DNA of 64,000 nucleotides from Haematococcus lacustris (taxonomy: Eukaryota > Chlorophyta > Chlorophyceae > Chlamydomonadales > Haematococcaceae): positions 6,384,013-6,448,012 of the forward strand of contig JASKMD010000007.1 of assembly GCA_030144725.1 (NCBI GenBank), read 5' to 3'. Below, piece by piece: positions 10,901 through 20,800 of the stretch (positions are counted from its first letter, which is position 1; each line of letters starts with the position of its first letter). The position numbers and the translations under genes are program-made. Below the pieces are notes generated by a model. That model worked only from the letters and a program-made list of their open reading frames with translations. It was not told the origin of the DNA and made no database searches.

Positions 10901-11224
10901 GTCACACAGATTAGGAGTAGTAGGCACATAAACTCACCTCCTGCAGTGATGCCGGCTACAGTCATGCCCGTGACAGCACCCTGACGGCACCCTAACAGCA
11001 AACTGACAGCACACTGACAAAATTCCTAGCCCGCCCTGACACTAGCTGGAAGGATACTGGTTCTGGCAATTGTGTTCCTGCAGGTTGTGGGGCATCGCGT
11101 GCAGACAGGCTTCCCCGAGGACCTGTATGAGGTGCACATGTGGGCGCTGCGTCCGCTCCCATCTGCTGATGCCCCTTGGGGGCCCGACACAACTGGGCTA
11201 CAAAGGTCACATGTGGACTTGTGA
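7966..11224 (+). CDS. NTMT1-like: Alpha N-terminal protein methyltransferase 1-like, paralog b
   Basis: Same enzyme family as its divergent neighbour. Supported exons are 7966-8073, 8153-8248, 8408-8435, 8541-8660, 8820-8936, a segment ending at 9636 whose 5' boundary is unclear (about 9480), 10152-10198, 10724-10893 and 11084-11224. Visible motifs are SSWYAHSTNFWAQQ, LHDIDIHDSRQFL, VALDCGAGVGRVTK (SAM motif I), FYQHGLQGWLPEPG, VVWVQWCLLYLTD, LTHEGVMFVKEN and FPEDLYEVHMWALRP. Compared with paralog a, the C-terminus is longer by about 25 residues, and the first exon begins with a hydrophobic stretch (AAALLSLVSLITA) that could be a targeting signal or a mis-chosen first exon. A dispersed repeat abuts the penultimate exon's 3' splice site. 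Family assignment is firm; the N-terminus and the 9480-9636 exon are less so. Confidence 0.8.
8805..8905. repeat. Second near-identical tract shared by the NTMT1 paralogs
   Basis: The SAM motif I exon and its 3' splice site here match the reverse complement of about 6590-6690 almost base for base. The exons downstream of it in each gene diverge (EPVASLLSK here, EPSKHLLDAA in the other). This fits a short conversion tract or strong constraint. Confidence 0.6.
10113..10335. repeat. Near-identical inverted tract shared by the two NTMT1 paralogs (right copy)
   Basis: Inverted partner of 5189-5412; see that entry for the comparison. It spans the exon at 10152-10198 plus both flanking intron parts. 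Confidence 0.8.
10628..10715 (+). repeat. Dispersed repeat R1, copy 1
   Basis: Starts CAACTTGGGTTTCCCGTGA, then ATCATCCCGCATATGTGCTA and AGCACACCCATG. It matches 16497-16600 and, inverted, 47525-47625. It lies immediately upstream of the 3' splice site used by the exon at 10724 and may supply it. Confidence 0.75.
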
Positions 11225-11544
11225 TTTTCTCACCAGGGGCAGCATTTGGGGGCACCCAAGCCTTGTCCATTACCACTTTGTTCACTTGACAGCATTGCTG
11301 CATCCTCGGTGATGCGCTCTCATCCTATGCCATCTGGGATCAGGCCAGGAGCTGGCCTGTGGTTTAGAGGGGGAGGGCGATGGTGGGGTGTGTGTGGCCC
11401 CCCCAAAGGCATGGTGCAAGTTGGTGTATGCTGAACCACCGACATTGTACATGAAGCATTCATTTTCACCAGTACTATCAGTATTGACAGAACATGCTGT
11501 TGCTGCTGGCTCAGTGCCACCAGCAAATCCATAATCGGATTCAT

Positions 11545-11660
11545 CACCAGAATTATCATCAGATTCGTGGAGTGATGATCATCCCACCAGGCAGGCAGGC
11601 ATCGTGCAGGTGGCAGGTGGCAAAGGGCAGACCCCACAGGTATAGCCTGTTTCAGAAGCC
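11545..11660 (+). repeat. Dispersed repeat R1, diverged copy 2
   Basis: Shares TGGAGTGATGATCATCCC and a diverged block like TACAGCCTGATCCAGAAGCC with the other R1 copies. It lies downstream of paralog b. Confidence 0.55.
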
Positions 11661-11871
11661 TGATGTCAACGAACTGGGGCCGGCCTTAGCTCTGAGGCTG
11701 TGCCAAGCGCGCCTGCCAGCCATCGCACACATGCTACAAGGCACGCCTAATATCACTTACTTGAAGGCTCCGTGCACAGGCACAATGCACGTGGCTGGTT
11801 GTGTAACGACAAGTTGGACTTTAACTCAGGGTGATAGCCTGCCGTGGTGCTGTGATGTAGGAACCTCACGG

Positions 11872-11967
11872 CTGTGGAGAAGTGTAGGATAGGGATACAG
11901 CATTGTTAATATATCCATTCAGACATATCTACTGTCATACTGGTAGTTGTATGGCAGAGCTGTGATG
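11872..11967 (+). repeat. Dispersed repeat R2, copy 2
   Basis: Same family and orientation as 1131-1245, lacking a short internal stretch. It ends about 110 bp before the VMA21-like start codon, so it may lie within the promoter or 5' UTR of that gene. Confidence 0.7.
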
Positions 11968-12078
11968 TATTAATCAAAATGAAAAGATTAAAAAATGAAA
12001 AATGAATAAAAAAGTTATCAGAAAATATGAATGATAAGTAAACCCTGCGTACGACCTGCAGACATCTTGCCTGCAGCC

Positions 12079-12560
12079 ATGGGTAAAAAGGCAGCCCCCG
12101 CTGCTAGTAAGACGAACCTTTTTGCTTTTAGCAACCTCGCCGTTTACTCCGTCCTGATGATGCTGGTGCCATTCTTTCTGTTCTGGATGTCCGTGGAGCA
12201 CTACCTGGACCGTGAGTGCTGGCACCGACTCGTACGTCACAGTCAGATTTAATCTAGAGTATTCCGTGTCCTGCCCTTCTTTCAGCCGTGTACGCGTGGA
12301 CGATCGGCATCCCTGCGCCTGAGAAGCTGTCGCTGGTGTCTGGCGTGGTTGCTGTGATCGGCGTCAACATTGTTAGTGGAAGGCACTTGCCATTACCATG
12401 TTGCCGTCGTTTCGTCCCCTTCAGCTGAGCCAGGCTCGCTTCTCATGCAATGCTCAAGTTGCTGAACATGGAATGTTCGATGCCTTTCCAGGTAGTAGCT
12501 TGCTTCATTTTCACCGCATTCAAGGACGAGGACGCCAAGCCCGCTGACAAGGAAGATTAG
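12079..12560 (+). CDS. VMA21: VMA21-like V-ATPase assembly integral membrane protein
   Basis: Three exons (12079-12211, 12286-12371, 12492-12560) join in phase to give 95 aa, the normal size for VMA21. The family acts in the ER as a chaperone for assembly of the membrane V0 sector of the vacuolar proton ATPase. The N-terminus is basic and Ala-rich (MGKKAAPAASK). Two hydrophobic hairpin helices follow: roughly residues 19-38 (VLMMLVPFFLFWMS) and 60-82 (LVSGVVAVIGVNIVVACFIF), joined by a polar loop containing YAWTIGIP. The tail AKPADKED ends in KED; yeast Vma21 ends in a KKED-type ER retrieval signal, so the dilysine is only half kept here. The start is the first ATG after a purine-rich leader. 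Assignment rests on topology, length and pattern, and is fairly sure. Confidence 0.8.
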
Positions 12561-13382
12561 CTACTGTCATAGATCACAACACTCCTATGACAGCCACAGC
12601 ACAGACCCAGCAGCCTAGCGTGGAAGCCCGTGTGCCACCGCATGGCACAGCAAGGCTATGGCGTGTTCCACAAAGAGCTTCCAGCCGCTGCCCATCCAGC
12701 TTGTACCGCCCACAGCTCCTGAGCCCAGCCGCCAGGAGGGCGGCAGCTGTCCATGCACTGGCCCGTGTGTTGTCCCAAGCGGACGCGCGGGCAAGTGCCT
12801 ACCTTGCTGCACGGTACGTCTTGACAGCTAGGTCAAGGCAGCCAGGAGCGGTCAGGTGGACTACAGCCATACTCAGAGCGTCAGTGTCCACGAACAGAGA
12901 CATCAGCTTGCAGGATGGGGTAGGCAGGCAAGGGGGGTACAAACCACATGTGCTGTGTGCTGTGTGCTGTGTGCGCAACGTGTCGATTGCGGGCGCACTT
13001 GCTTGCTGTAATTTAGCTGCCACAGTGTCCACGTCAGCATGGGATCGGTGAACTGTGCAAACCATAGTGCTGGAGCCATCTCCGAACAGCCTCAGGGACA
13101 TGTGCTGGCAGCATTGCTGCCCATGCTCTCGTCAGGTGTGCCACGGCTCGCAGCGGGCACTGTGGGGTAAGATTAGACTCTGACGCTGTCGCCTATGTTG
13201 GCCATGGTGGCCGCAGGCGGTCAAAAGCTCTGCAAGCTGGGCATGCAACGCGGAGTGGTATGCGGCGCACAGCTGTGCCTGCCCCGGATGCCTCATGCAG
13301 GCCTGCATGCAGCCAGGCTGATGGCAGAACTGCGGGTCAGGCCCTGGCTGTCAGGTGGCTGCCTCAATCGCTATACAGCACC
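12561..13382. other. VMA21 3' flank and leader of the next ORF
   Basis: A TGTAA motif at 13006-13010 is a plausible poly(A) signal for the VMA21-like transcript. The minus strand shows one exon-like segment (about 12919-12810, containing MSLFVDTDALSMAVVHL and ending at a GTAGGC donor), but I found no partner exons, so it is not called. Confidence 0.4.
13006..13010 (+). terminator. Candidate TGTAA polyadenylation signal
   Basis: TGTAA is the usual poly(A) signal of volvocine algae. This one lies about 450 bp after the VMA21-like stop codon. Confidence 0.4.
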
Positions 13383-14666
13383 ATGGTTGCACAACCAGCT
13401 GTGGTGAAGCCACGTCGCACTGCTGTTGGCCTAGCTGCTACACTTCGGCGCCACGTTCGGCCACAATCTCTGCTGCCCAACCCCCTTACAGCCTGCTTCG
13501 ACCTGGGCACGAGCGCCGTCAGTGCCACCCCTGGTGCTGGCCAACACAGTGCAAGGGCAGGGGCAGGTGATGCACAGCCAATGCCCACAGCGGCGTTCCA
13601 AAGTGAACAGCAGCTGCTGCTGCCAGCAGCACAGCAGCGTGTGGGCGCCCTGGCCGGCTTCCTGCTGGAGCCAGCCTCTCCGCTTGTAGCATCCCATGCG
13701 GCAGGGGGGCTCTTGAAGGAGGCAAGGGCCGCACCAGTGTCTGCTGCTGTGGCAGGTGATCTGGAGGCTGAGTATGATGCAGCCTGGAGCATGGAGGACA
13801 CTGCCCACCCAGCTGCTGCTCTAGGTCTGTCAGCGGCTCCAGTCAACACCCACCCTGTGCTACTGCCAGCAGCAAGTCAGCAGCAGCAGCAGGCGGCAGT
13901 AGTGTATGCAAGTCAGGCTGCAGGGTGGGGCCACCCAGCGCCAGGGCGGGGTGCAGGGTTTGAGCCTGGGTCTGTGCAGCAGCCGCAAGGCAGCCAGGGG
14001 TATGCCTGGGAGGGGCTGGCTGGGTCACTGGCGTCAGCTGCTGCATTGTGTGGTGCATCCCCCTATCCTGGGAGTGTGGCAGGGGGCAGCCATGCAAGCC
14101 ATGCAGGGGCCTCCATGCACAGCATGGGGAGTGACCACACTATGACAGTCACTTCAACGGGCTATGTTCCACATACCACCTCAGGTGCTGCTCCTTTCAG
14201 CCAGCTGGGCTACAACAGGCCACCAGCAGCAGCAGATCATGGGCATGCAAGCCATGGGCTAGTGGGTGGGCATGGGCAGCTTCCTGGCAGCTACCTTGCA
14301 GCCGTGCCAGCTGCGTTGCAGGCTAGCCCGCTGGGTTGCGGCCCCCTTGGGTACGTGCATTCTATAGCAGACGGCCACAGCAGCCAAGGCTATGGGCCAG
14401 TGTTTGGGCAGCAGGTGCACGGTCATGATGTGCCAGGCCAGGTGCAGGGCCAGGGGCTGGTGGCAGCAGGGCAGGCCCTGTCCCAGCAGCAGCTGTCATT
14501 TCCCAGTGCAGGGGCAGGTGGGGGCCCTGGCCAGCTTAGTCTAGCTGCACCCTCAGCCCAGGCCCAAGGGGCAGCAGCCGCAGAGCCCGCGGAGGAGGAG
14601 GAGGAGGATGCGTATGACCTGCTGCCACCAGCCTCACCAGAGGGCCTGTCATGGGAGGAGATTTAG
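13383..14666 (+). CDS. Hypothetical low-complexity Ala/Gln/Gly-rich protein
   Basis: An uninterrupted frame runs from before 13260 to the stop at 14666. I chose the ATG at 13383 (MVAQPAVVKPRRTAV), though 13260 is possible. No catalytic domain is recognised. Residues 1-40 are basic and may form a helix (LAATLRRHVRPQSLLPNP). The remainder is Ala, Gly, Gln, Ser and His rich with poly-Gln (QQQQQ), and looks disordered. It ends with a strongly acidic EEEEED segment followed by YDLLPPASPEGLSWEE. That end has the look of a short acidic-aromatic interaction or activation motif, but this is speculation. Only one long exon is visible; upstream exons may exist near 13200. A TGTAA lies 417 bp downstream. 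Confidence 0.5.
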   Translation: MVAQPAVVKPRRTAVGLAATLRRHVRPQSLLPNPLTACFDLGTSAVSATPGAGQHSARAGAGDAQPMPTAAFQSEQQLLLPAAQQRVGALAGFLLEPASPLVASHAAGGLLKEARAAPVSAAVAGDLEAEYDAAWSMEDTAHPAAALGLSAAPVNTHPVLLPAASQQQQQAAVVYASQAAGWGHPAPGRGAGFEPGSVQQPQGSQGYAWEGLAGSLASAAALCGASPYPGSVAGGSHASHAGASMHSMGSDHTMTVTSTGYVPHTTSGAAPFSQLGYNRPPAAADHGHASHGLVGGHGQLPGSYLAAVPAALQASPLGCGPLGYVHSIADGHSSQGYGPVFGQQVHGHDVPGQVQGQGLVAAGQALSQQQLSFPSAGAGGGPGQLSLAAPSAQAQGAAAAEPAEEEEEDAYDLLPPASPEGLSWEEI

Positions 14667-15082
14667 ACGTGATCTAGATCTAGCATTGGACGCGCACGTC
14701 TCAGGATTAGCTGTTAGTTTTGATGAGGTGCTCAGTGGTTTAGGTGGAAAGTGCTACTGATATGGGCTTTGTGGTCATCAAGGGTGCGACGGAGAACCTC
14801 AATTTGATTGTCTTGGGAGGAGTTCTAGTGGAGCAGGGAGCAGACTGGCAAGCAATGAGGGCTGCGCCTCCAAACTCAGGGCATGGCAGGGCCTTGCTGC
14901 AAGGCAGCGGGCTCCAATGGTTGGAAAATGGATACACAGAACTGTCTGTCTAGCAGAGGCAGGCGCTGAGGCGGGGCGCTAGTTGTATGTGTCAGGCTGC
15001 TTAGTTCGCAATCTATGCTAAAGCAGGCAAAAACTGATACACAGAGCCTGTGATAGGGCCCAGCAGAACCAGGTGCAGGTGT

Positions 15083-15087
15083 TGTAA
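15083..15087 (+). terminator. Candidate TGTAA polyadenylation signal
   Basis: Located 417 bp after the stop codon of the hypothetical gene ending at 14666, in the same orientation. Confidence 0.4.
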
Positions 15088-15271
15088 AGGTTTCTTCGCT
15101 TGGTTTGATGTGAAAGAGATGTGATCAGACCTCCCTCATCCGCCCGGAAAGGCAGTATTATGTCCCCTTTCTGAAGTGGGCGGTCTCCCAGCCGCTTATG
15201 CCCCTAACCAGGGTACTGCTCGCCCTTAATAGCTACTCCGGCCATCGGTACAGTTTCAGAAGACACCTCTT

Positions 15272-15917
15272 CAGGGCTGTGACTATACGGGGTAAGTTAC
15301 GGATATCCGGGTGGTAATACGTACGCACGTAAATCCGTAAGTAATACGGGTCAAATCCGGATCCAACCGCCACCCGTATGTGTGAAGCACCCAGTGACCT
15401 TCAAGCCCCGCAGCAGAATTAGTGCGTCGCGACGAGCGCACATCGACTGTCATGAAGCTGGGGTCACCACGCGCCACTCAGCGTCTTCAGAGCGCACATC
15501 CATTGCGAGGGTCACCACGCGCCACTCATGCGCCGGTCATCCATGGCCACTGCGGAGGATGTGCAGCAAATCCCCGGCGTCACTGGGCCACTCAGAAAGC
15601 GCAGCTTAGGCACGAGGCTGAAGTTGATGTTGATGGCTGATGGTTGGGCTGCGAGAGGTTGGGATGAGTTAAGGTTGCAAACACACCAAGTAACAAAGTA
15701 AGCAAGTGTTTAAGGTTTGCGGAACAAGGGAAAGCAGGGTTGGCGGAAGCAGGGAAGGCGGAAGGGGAAAGGCGAAAAAGATGCCCCGCATGCTTGCATG
15801 GGCACCTTACGGCGGAACCTTACGGATTGGTTAGGCGGAACCTTACGCGTGTGACCACGTATTACGGTAAGCACGTAAGCGGATCCGTATTCCGTAAGCC
15901 CGTATCCCACAGCCCTG
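15272..15917. mobile_element. hAT-like MITE, 646 bp, non-autonomous
   Basis: The left end reads CAGGGCTGTGACTATACGG and the inverted right end reads CAGGGCTGTGGGATACGG; CAGGGCTGTG is a typical hAT terminal motif. The subterminal regions are rich in TTACGGAT-type motifs on both sides, and the interior holds diverged GCGCCACTCA tandem units. No coding capacity. I could not find a matching 8-bp target duplication, so the insertion is old or the ends are slightly misplaced. Confidence 0.55.
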
Positions 15918-16496
15918 ATTGCGGTCTAGGTCCAGGCATTTGCTCGATGGCAGTACTGGTCAAGGCATGGCAGCCTTCAGTGGGCTGGGTGGGACATGCA
16001 GCCAAGGCACAGCGCTGTTAAGCCTTGTTGCGCAAGGCTGCTGTGGAAGTGCTGCTGCTTGTGTGGATGCCTGGCTGCGTGGAGACTGTTGGGGTTGTCG
16101 TGGGGGCATCTGAGGGCACCAGGGGTTAGGGTGGGGACTTAGGGTTCCGGGCCGATATGTCTAAACACCAGCTCCAGGCTGGGCGCACAAGGCGAAGGTT
16201 TCCTTGTCTGCTGGAGGGTTTCGACCCTTATGCCTGTTGCATGCAGTCTCGCTGTTACCAGCTAATGCCACCAGGCAGTGCCAGTGCCTGCAACATCCTC
16301 GCATTTACCCAGACAGTGCTCACAGGGCTGAATAACATACACAGCGGAGCTGGGCCGGATGTTGCGGTGCTCATTTGCAGCCAGCAATGATCGCTGCATG
16401 GGGCAGCGCTTGCTTCATGGGTGGGTGGCATCCCTTGCAGCTCACTCACCTGGGGCATTATCTGGTGGTGCATTGAGACGGGCGGTGGCCTTTTCA

Positions 16497-16815
16497 AGCA
16501 ACTTGGGTTCTCCGTGAAATTCATGGAGTGATGATCATCCCGCATATGTGCTAGGAGGTGCACATGCAGCACACCCATGCACAGCTACAGCCTGATCCAG
16601 AAGCCAGTACCTTATACATAGAGCCAGTACTCTTGCCGCCCCCTCACCTTCTATAGCTCCTCCTACCCCTCTGCGCCTGCCGATGTGCCAGGTGGTGTGG
16701 GTCAGCCCATAGCAGGTGCCTAACCCTAGGGCTATCACACCCCTGCGAATGGGTGGCTTCGCTCCGGTAGGCCGACGGGATTTCTTGGGCCCCCTACCAG
16801 AGGAGCGCATGCTGT
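16497..16815 (+). repeat. Dispersed repeat R1, long copy 3
   Basis: The longest forward copy of R1. It is homologous along its length to the reverse complement of 47310-47625. On the minus strand both copies can read RGPKKSRRPTG-like or RGPKKPRRSTG-like basic peptides followed by RRGVIAL, so the repeat may derive from the 5' part of a transposon gene. Confidence 0.7.
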
Positions 16816-17815
16816 GACGTGCCCCACACCACGACCAGTCAGCCTGGGCCAGCCCACAGAGCAGCAGCTGGTGTGCCTATGGGCCCTCAGGGCTGGGACC
16901 TAAGCTCAGGCGGCCTGTCACCCAGCAGCACTTCTGAGACTCCCATGCACAAGCGTTGGTGCTCGACCCTGCTGAACTTTGCAACATGGTGCTCAGGCCT
17001 GCAAACTCTGCAAAAATGTCGAAGTGCTGTATGCCCCCGCCGCTCATGTTGGTTCAGCATTGAGTGTTGGCTGGGTGGAGAGGATCAAGGGTGATGAGCA
17101 AGTGGCCTTGCTGTGAGGAGTGCCGACACAGTGGAATGGGTCAAGCGCAGCCAGTTTCGACAATTCACGAGGACGTGGGCGGGTAGGAATAGGTTGGTGT
17201 ATTGTGAGATGGCTGGATTGCATTGCCTGGGTGCAGTGACAGTAGCCAGCACCCTGGCAGTGCTGCCCCTAGTGCCCCGCCTTGCACTGCCTGCGTTTGG
17301 TTGCTGAGGGGAATGTAGAGGCCTGGATCAATGGAGGGACGAGGTAGCCTGCAGCCTGCTGCTAAGTGCAGGTATCCATATGGGCGAAGGTACACTGCAC
17401 TCTCGCTCGAGCAGGACTGGTATTGTCGCAGCCGGTGCCTTTTCGTTGCTGGAGCGTTATGAGCTCTCGTTTGACTCTTTTCGTCTCCTGCTTACCAGAC
17501 AAGAATTCGTACCGAGTTAGGCCGACTTCCGAGTTAGGAGTTAGGAGTTAGGAGTTAGGACGAGTTCACACACGGTTCACACGGTTAGTGTAATGTACGC
17601 GAGGTTGAAGCGCCTGTCGCAACATCTAGCCGTAGCTCAGACGGCTGATCACTGCAGCAGCTCCGACAGTGGGCCTTTGCCCTTGAGCAACTTTGCCCTT
17701 GAGCAACTTGTTATTGTACACCTTTGTCGACCTTGCACTAGTAGAGCTGCAGCTGCGGAGCTAAGGTGCTAGCCTGTCTCTGCAGCTACGCAACCTTCCG
17801 GCAGCGCAACCCTGG

Positions 17816-20800
17816 ATGCCATCTTCAGCCGTTCTCCAGCTGCCTTTGCCTGCAGAGCTCAGGATGGTACTTGAGCAGCGCATCTCTCAGCGCAGGAGGA
17901 CGAACTCAGTTGCTGGGCCTGCTCCCGAGCTTGATGATATGAGAAACCAGCCAATGAGGGAGCCTGCGCGCCCCGCCGCACGTAGTCGAGTCAACCCCAT
18001 TGCGCATCGCTGGAACATAGTACCTTGTCTCCTTTTCCTCATCTTCCTCGGCTCGTGAGTGTTTAGCTAGCCACAATGCAGCATCACCCGCAGCAACGGC
18101 ATCAGCACCTGTAGGACCGCGGCCCTACATATCGCCCTAACAACCCTGGACGTGCTCGCAGGGCGGCTTACTACTTCGTGATCCGCTTCCAAGGCCTGGC
18201 CATCGGTGGCTGGCAGCCGTACCCTCTGTTCATTGTGAGTTGCGCGCACCCGGTCGTGTAGTGCGGGGTGTTCGGCGTGTAGCGCCTGGGTCTTGTTGTC
18301 AACTACTGGGCCACCTTCGCGATGCAGATCTGCCTGGAGCTGGTGGGCCAGACCGCCTTCCTGCCATACGCTATCCTGCTGCTGCGCTCTGTGTACCCGA
18401 CTGGGTCCCTGGGCCTGCCTCCCGGCACTGATAAGGAGGCCAGCACAGCCGCTGTGGCGGGCATGACACCCCGCACTGACCAGACAGCTACAGACTGCCG
18501 GTGAGCCTTGGGTGGCCTGCCCATCGCTGACATGGCCGTGTTCCGTTCCATGGCGCTTCAGCATGCCTGCTCCACCACACATGTAGCCTACATGATGCCT
18601 TGATACACAGCATACTCATCACTAAATGATGATGATGGCATAGTGCCTGCTCTGTATCACAAGGCATGAGCGGTGTTGAGGTTGCTTGGCCTGCTCAATG
18701 CAGGCTGCACGTGCGTGTGCTGGTGCCCTGCTACAAGGAGCCCATGGAGGTGGTGGTGGCCACCATCATGGCAGCAGTGTCAGCCGGCCTGCCATCCATG
18801 ACCCGCAGGCAAGAGTAAAGGCTGGGAGGCATCCTGCCTGCCTGGCAGGGTTTGCCTGAGCACCAGCTGCCAGCCAGCACCCACTGGCATGCTGACCACA
18901 CCGCATTGGCCACAGGATGCATTGCTGTGCTCCTGCTGTGGCTGCGCAGGACTGTGTACCTGTGTGATGACGGCAAGGATGCGGAGAAGCAGGCGTTCAT
19001 TGAGGCACTGAGTGCCACCGAGGATGTGGTGTATGTGTCAGGCCGGTGGGTGGGAGCCCTGCAGCTCAGATCGTTAGCAGTCACAGTGGCCAGCACCCTG
19101 GCAGTGCTGGGATAAGCAGCGGCATGATGGTACCTGCGTGGCTCACTCTTCCCGCATGCTGCTGTGCAGCACCCGCAAGAAGGGAGAGGTGAACGGCAAG
19201 AGCGCCAACCTGAACTTCTGCCTGCACAGCATCTACGCCAGCCTACCCCGCTCAGAGCTGAACCCTGAGGATGTGGACTGGTCTGAGATCAGCAACAAGG
19301 AGCTGGTGGTGGTGTTTGACTCCGACATGTGCGCCAAGCCCGACTTCTTCTGCAAGGCGAGGGGCAGCACCACTAGCCAGCCGCCAGCCGGCCCTCAACT
19401 GCCTCAGTTTGTGCTTGACCAGAAGCACTGGCCGCATGCCAGCCTTGCTGCCTGCTGACAGTGCAGCTGGTGTGCTTGCCGTCCTACAGATCTTCGAGGT
19501 GATGCTGGACGACAACCTGGCCCTCTGCCTAACGCCCCAGGCCTTTCACAACATTGACCCCGACACTGACCTGTTCAACTCCATCAACGTGCAGTTCTGT
19601 GAGTAGCAGCTGTAGACAACACATCCCCTGACCAGCTGCCTGTGGCCGCTCAGCAAAGCAGCTGCCAGGTGCTGCTGACAGTGCAAGCTCTGACTGTGCC
19701 TGGATTGCCTGGGTTTGCTGCAGGGGAGTACTGGCTGCCGGGCGCCTTTGCCTGGGGCTACATCGCCTGCACAGGCACCAACTTCTGCATCCGCGCCCGT
19801 GCTCTGGCTCATTGCGGCTGGTTCCCTGAGTACAGTGAGTGGCCAGGCAGCTTGCAGGTCAGCTGGCTGAGGATGCAAGTGCCAGGCTCAGCACCAGGTG
19901 CCAGCAGCTGACACAGCCAGGGAGAGGTCAATGGGCTGAGCGCCCACCCCTGGTGCTGCCACCCGCTTGCAGCCATCACTGAGGACTATGCTCTGGGCAT
20001 GGAGCTGAAGTCCAGGGGCTACAAGGCCACATACCTGAATGACTACATCGCAGTGGGGGAGGTGAGGACCACTGCTGCCCCTGATGCCCCGCCTTGCACT
20101 GCCTGCACTGTGTTTGCCAGTCACCAGCAAGCAGCCGGCACTCCTTGCTTGGGCTCAGGCCAACCCCTGCACCTCACTGCCTACCTGCAGGCGCCCGAGG
20201 AGATCCGCAACGTCTTCCGCCAGCGCTCTCGCTGGACCAAGGGCCACTTCCAGGTCAGCCCTAGCCCTGCCCTGCTTGCCCCAGCCACCTGCCTAGCCTG
20301 CTGCTGAGGCCAGTAGCCCCCTTGCCAAGCACCTGCCTGTTGACACTGCCCTCCACGTCCCTGGCCACAGGTGTTCTTTTCTGCCAAGTGCCCGCTTCTG
20401 AACTTCGAGCTGCCCTTCTTCCAGCGCCTGTGGTACAGCTATGCCGCCTGGGCGCCCATCACCACCATCCTTACTGTTCCCGCCTTCATCATTGTGCCCT
20501 TCATGTCCATCGCCTTCGGCATCCACCCTGTGACCATCACCTACGAGCTGGTGCTGGCCTCTACCCTGTACTTCATATCGCAGAACTCACTGCAGGTGAG
20601 GGGGCACACAGAAGCCAGCACTGCCAGCACAGCATGCCAGGGGTGGCTGCAATCACCAGTCCTCCATCTGGTCGAGGGTCACCTCCCTCCTCCACCTGCT
20701 CCTAGCGCCCATGATGTGCTGTGCTGCTGCTTGTGTCCGTGCAGTACTACGTGCACACTTTCAAGCACCTGAAGCTGATGTGGTTTGTGAACGTGAGCAA

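Larger units (their letters stand above)
14667..17815. other. Gene-poor repeat region upstream of the GT2-GH9 gene
   Basis: Holds the 3' flank of the preceding ORF, a MITE at 15272-15917, an R1 repeat at 16497-16815 and an 8-bp tandem (GAGTTAGG, about 17522-17560). The last 250 bp before 17816 are probably the 5' UTR and promoter of the next gene. No exon is supported. Confidence 0.5.

Noticed and set aside
12799..13101. Minus-strand exon-like segment (MSLFVDTDALSMAVVHL)
   Set aside because: It has a plausible donor but no partner exons or recognised family, and overlaps the VMA21 3' UTR.
17625..17665. Stretch resembling a tRNA 5' half (AGCCGTAGCTCAGACGG)
   Set aside because: No matching acceptor stem or T-arm motif follows, so no tRNA can be folded.
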